Assembly (NCBI GenBank): GCA_005879095.1
Contig: VBLM01000246.1
Span: forward strand, 1-8,731
Direction: 5' to 3'
DNA: 8,731 nt
Source of the DNA: Deltaproteobacteria bacterium
GTDB taxonomy: Bacteria > Myxococcota > Myxococcia > Myxococcales > 40CM-4-68-19
A model generated the notes under the pieces. It was not told the DNA's origin. It searched no databases and worked only from the letters and a program-made list of their open reading frames with translations. Below, piece after piece: positions 6,200 through 8,731 of the stretch. Each line of letters starts with the position of its first letter. Position 1 is the first letter of the stretch. The position numbers and the translations under genes were made by a program.

Positions 6200-8731
6200 G
6201 ACCGACTTCCTTCCGCTGCACGCTGCGGGAGGCGCCGCCCCTTCCAGACGAAATACAGCGCGGGATAGACGACGAGCTCGAGGATGGCGGAGGTCACGAC
6301 GCCGCCGACCATCGGCGCGGCGATGCGCTTCATCACGTCCGCTCCCGCGCCTTGCGACCAGAGGACCGGCAGGAGGCCGGCGAGGATGGTGGCGACGGTC
6401 ATCATCTTCGGCCGGATGCGCTTCACCGCGCCATGGAAGATGGCCTCGCGGGCCTCCTCCCGGTTCGCCGGCTTTCGCTCTCGCCAGGCGAGATCGAGGT
6501 AGAGCAGCATCACGATGCCGGTCTCGGCGTCGAGTCCCGCCAGCGCGATCAGGCCGACCCAGACCGCGACCGAGAGGTGGTAGCCGAGCAGCCACAACAG
6601 CCAGAACGCGCCGACCAGCGAGAACGGCACCGCCAGCATCACCAGCAGCGCCTCGACGGTGCTCCGGGAGTTGAAGAACAGCAGCAGGAAGATGACGAAC
6701 AGCGTCAGCGGAACGACCAGCGCGAGGCGCGCCTTCGCCCGTTCGAGGTACCGGTATTGGCCGGCCCACTCCAGCCGGTAGCCGGACGGAAGCTCGACCC
6801 TGGCCGCCACCGCCTTCTTCGCGTCGCGCACGTAGTCGTCGATCGGGCGGCCGGTGTCTGCAAACACGTAGCCCGCGAGCTGCCCGTTTTCGTCGCGCAG
6901 CATCGAAGGGCCGGTCCGCAGCTTCAGCGAGGCGACCTGACCGAGGGCGATCTGCGCGCCGTCGATCGCGGCCACGCGCACGCGCCCGAGCGCCTGCGGG
7001 TCGGAGCGGAAGTCGCGCGCATACCGGACCGTGACCGGGTAGCGCTCGCGGCCCTCGATGCTGGTCGACACGGTGAGGCCGCCGACCGCCACTTCCACCG
7101 CCTCCTCGACGTCCATGGCGTTGAGGCCGAAGCGCGCCGCGTGATCGCGGTCGACGTCGAAGTCGAGGAAGTACCCGCCGCCGATCCGCTCGGCAAATGC
7201 GCTCCGCGTGCCCGGCACCTCACGCAGCGCCGCCTCGATCGCGGCTCCGATCCGGTCGATCGTCCCGGTGTCGGGGCCCAGCACCAGGATGCCGAGCGGG
7301 CTGCGCACGCCGGTGGCGAGCATCTCGGTGCGGGTCTGGATCGGCATCCACCAGACGTTGGGCATACCCGTGAACTGCATGGCGGCGTCCAGCCTGGCGA
7401 CCAGCGCTTCCCAGTCCTGCACGCCGGGCTTGAGCGTCACCACCGTCTCGAACATGTTCAGCGGCGCGGGATCGGTCGGCGTATCGAAGCGGCCCGCCTT
7501 GCCGAAGACGCGCTCGACTTCGGGGAACTTCCGGAGCATCTGGTCCTGCCGCTGGAGCACGTCGCGCGCGCTCGCGTCGCTCATCCCGGGAACGCTGGTC
7601 GGCATGTAGAGCAGCGTCCCTTCGTTGAGCGGAGGCATGAACTCGCCGCCCAGCTACGACACCACCGGAATCGTGGCGAGAACGAGGAGCAGGGCGGCAG
7701 CGATCACCGGCCCACGGAAGCGAAGGGCGAAACGGCAGTCGCGGCGATCGCCGGAACCAAGGTCACGGAGAGCACGGCCGCAAACGCCATCGAGAAGGTC
7801 TTGGTCCATGCCAGGGGCGAGAAAAGCCGGCCCTCGGTCCCTTCCAGCGTGAAGACGGGGAGAAAGCCGACGGTGATCACCAGCAGCGAAAAGAAGATCG
7901 GCCGCCCGACTTCCTGCAGCGCGCGCAGAACCACCGTCTCGCGCGGCTCTGTCGACGATTCGAGGCGCTTGTGGACGTTTTCGACGACGATGATCGCGGC
8001 GTCCACCATCGCGCCGATGGCGATGGCGATCCCGCCCAGCGACATGATGTTCGCGGTCAGGCCCATCTGCTTCATCGGGACGAAGGCGAGGAGCACGGCG
8101 ATCGGCAGCATCAGCGCCGGAACCAGCGTGGAACGGAAGTGCAGCAGGAAGAGCAGGATCACCAGCGTGACGACGATCAACTCTTCGATCAGCGTCCTGC
8201 GCAGGGTGTCGATGCTGGCGCGGATCAACGTCGAGCGATCGTAGGTGGGCACGATCTGCACGCCCTGCGGCAGCCCCGGCTGAAGCTCGGCGATGCGGGC
8301 CTTGACCGCGTCGATCACCTCCAGCGCGTTGGTTCCGGAGCGCGCCACCACCACGCCCCCCACCGTCTCGCCTTCGCCGTCGAGGTCGGCCAGGCCACGC
8401 CGCTGCGCCGGCCCGACCCGCACCGAGGCCACTTCCCGGAGCAGCACCGGCGTGCCCAGGTGCGAGCCGAGCACCACGTTCTCCAGGTCTTTCGGAGACT
8501 TCACGTACCCGCGGCCGCGCACGTAATGCTCGGTGCCGCTGATCTCCAGCACCCTCCCGCCCACGTCGGCGTTCGAGGCGCGCACGGCGTTCACGACCGT
8601 CGCCAGCGGGATCCCGAGCGCCGAGAGCCGGAGCGGGTCGACGTCGACCTGGTACTCCTTGACGAATCCTCCCACGCTCGCGACCTCGGCCACGCCCGGG
8701 ACCGCCTGCAGCGCGTAACGCAGCGTCCAGT
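6196..8731 (-). pseudogene. cusA: CusA-type heavy-metal RND efflux pump, disrupted and cut by right edge
   Basis: On the minus strand one RND transporter is split over two frames. The N-terminal part (8731-7704) starts WTLRYALQAVPGVAEVASVG, which I place near residue 160 of a pump of about 1040. It includes NIMSLGGIAIAIGAMVDAAI, with the TM4 Asp of the proton relay in a CusA-like (HME4, Cu/Ag) context. The C-terminal part (to 6196) runs from FMPPLNEGTLLYMPTSVPGM through VFGKAGRFDTPTDPAPL, MLATGVRSPLGILV and YHGAV-like FHGAVKRIRPK to MKRIAAPMVGGVV. Between them, VTLVPAIAA shifts frame into RFALRFRGPVIAAALLLVLA, and the latter then hits an in-frame TAG (7656-7654) where VVSWLGGEF is expected. 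Roughly 25 codons of the cytoplasmic loop between TM6 and TM7 are also missing. An intact pump would export copper or silver across the envelope with a CusB-type adaptor; this one should not work. Assembly or sequencing error is the main alternative. Confidence 0.85.
7654..7752 (-). other. Lesion site in the RND pump gene: deletion/frameshift junction and amber codon
   Basis: The upstream frame is recognisable to VTLVP (Pro codon 7754-7752) and then runs into a TGA at 7706-7704. The downstream frame is recognisable from RFALRFRGPVI (Phe codon 7731-7729). From Pro to the Glu of EFMPP there are 107 nt, against about 61 residues in E. coli CusA as I recall it. This implies a loss of about 76 nt, which is not a multiple of three. 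A separate TAG at 7656-7654 replaces the expected Trp codon (TGG to TAG). Confidence 0.7.

Noticed and set aside
7654..7656. Recoding of the amber codon (pyrrolysine or other readthrough) in the pump gene
   Set aside because: No recoding signal or machinery is visible, the position is a Trp in the family context, and the gene is also frameshifted nearby.
6157..8244. A 695-codon open frame on the plus strand antisense to the RND pump
   Set aside because: Its product is rich in Arg, Glu, Gln, Asp and His with no recognisable domain, and it mirrors the codon bias of the pump gene on the other strand. Long antisense frames are routine in GC-rich DNA.

Overview
This is an 8.7 kb, strongly GC-rich chromosomal window. 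It probably comes from a myxobacterium-like member of the Myxococcota (former Deltaproteobacteria). That placement is inferred from the GC-rich codon choice, a signal-peptide/beta-domain/Pro-rich/membrane-hairpin protein, a zinc-ribbon-TM-helical-repeat protein and a secreted protein of 'ACxxKxAGDxC' repeats. No rRNA or other phylogenetic marker is present to prove it.

Layout. (1) 1-221, minus: the first 73 codons of a histidine ammonia-lyase (hutH), running off the left edge. (2) 278-3345, plus: a tight cluster of three genes. These are a signal-peptide protein with two membrane segments, aspartokinase lysC (TTG start 3 nt after the previous stop), and a zinc-ribbon/TM/helical-repeat protein whose ATG overlaps the lysC stop by one base. 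LysC carries a strong internal Shine-Dalgarno and ATG where alpha/beta-type aspartokinases make their separate regulatory subunit. The zinc-ribbon gene contains a 52-bp nested palindrome built from four 13-mers. (3) 3424-4611, plus: a membrane-anchored family 2 glycosyltransferase. (4) 4612-5925, minus: a secreted protein of nine four-cysteine repeats, meeting the glycosyltransferase stop to stop with no gap. (5) 6035-6199, minus: tRNA-Glu(CTC) with its own promoter candidate and a strong intrinsic terminator. (6) 6196-8731, minus: a CusA-type heavy-metal RND efflux pump gene broken by a probable internal deletion with frameshift plus an amber stop; its 5' end is beyond the right edge.

Functionally this is mostly ordinary chromosome: amino-acid metabolism (histidine breakdown, aspartate-family biosynthesis), envelope functions and a tRNA. 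I see no phage, CRISPR, toxin-antitoxin or defence system. The most unusual signals are the in-gene palindrome, the two-step (A/B) repeat architecture of the cysteine-rich protein, the damaged metal pump and the probable lysC internal start.
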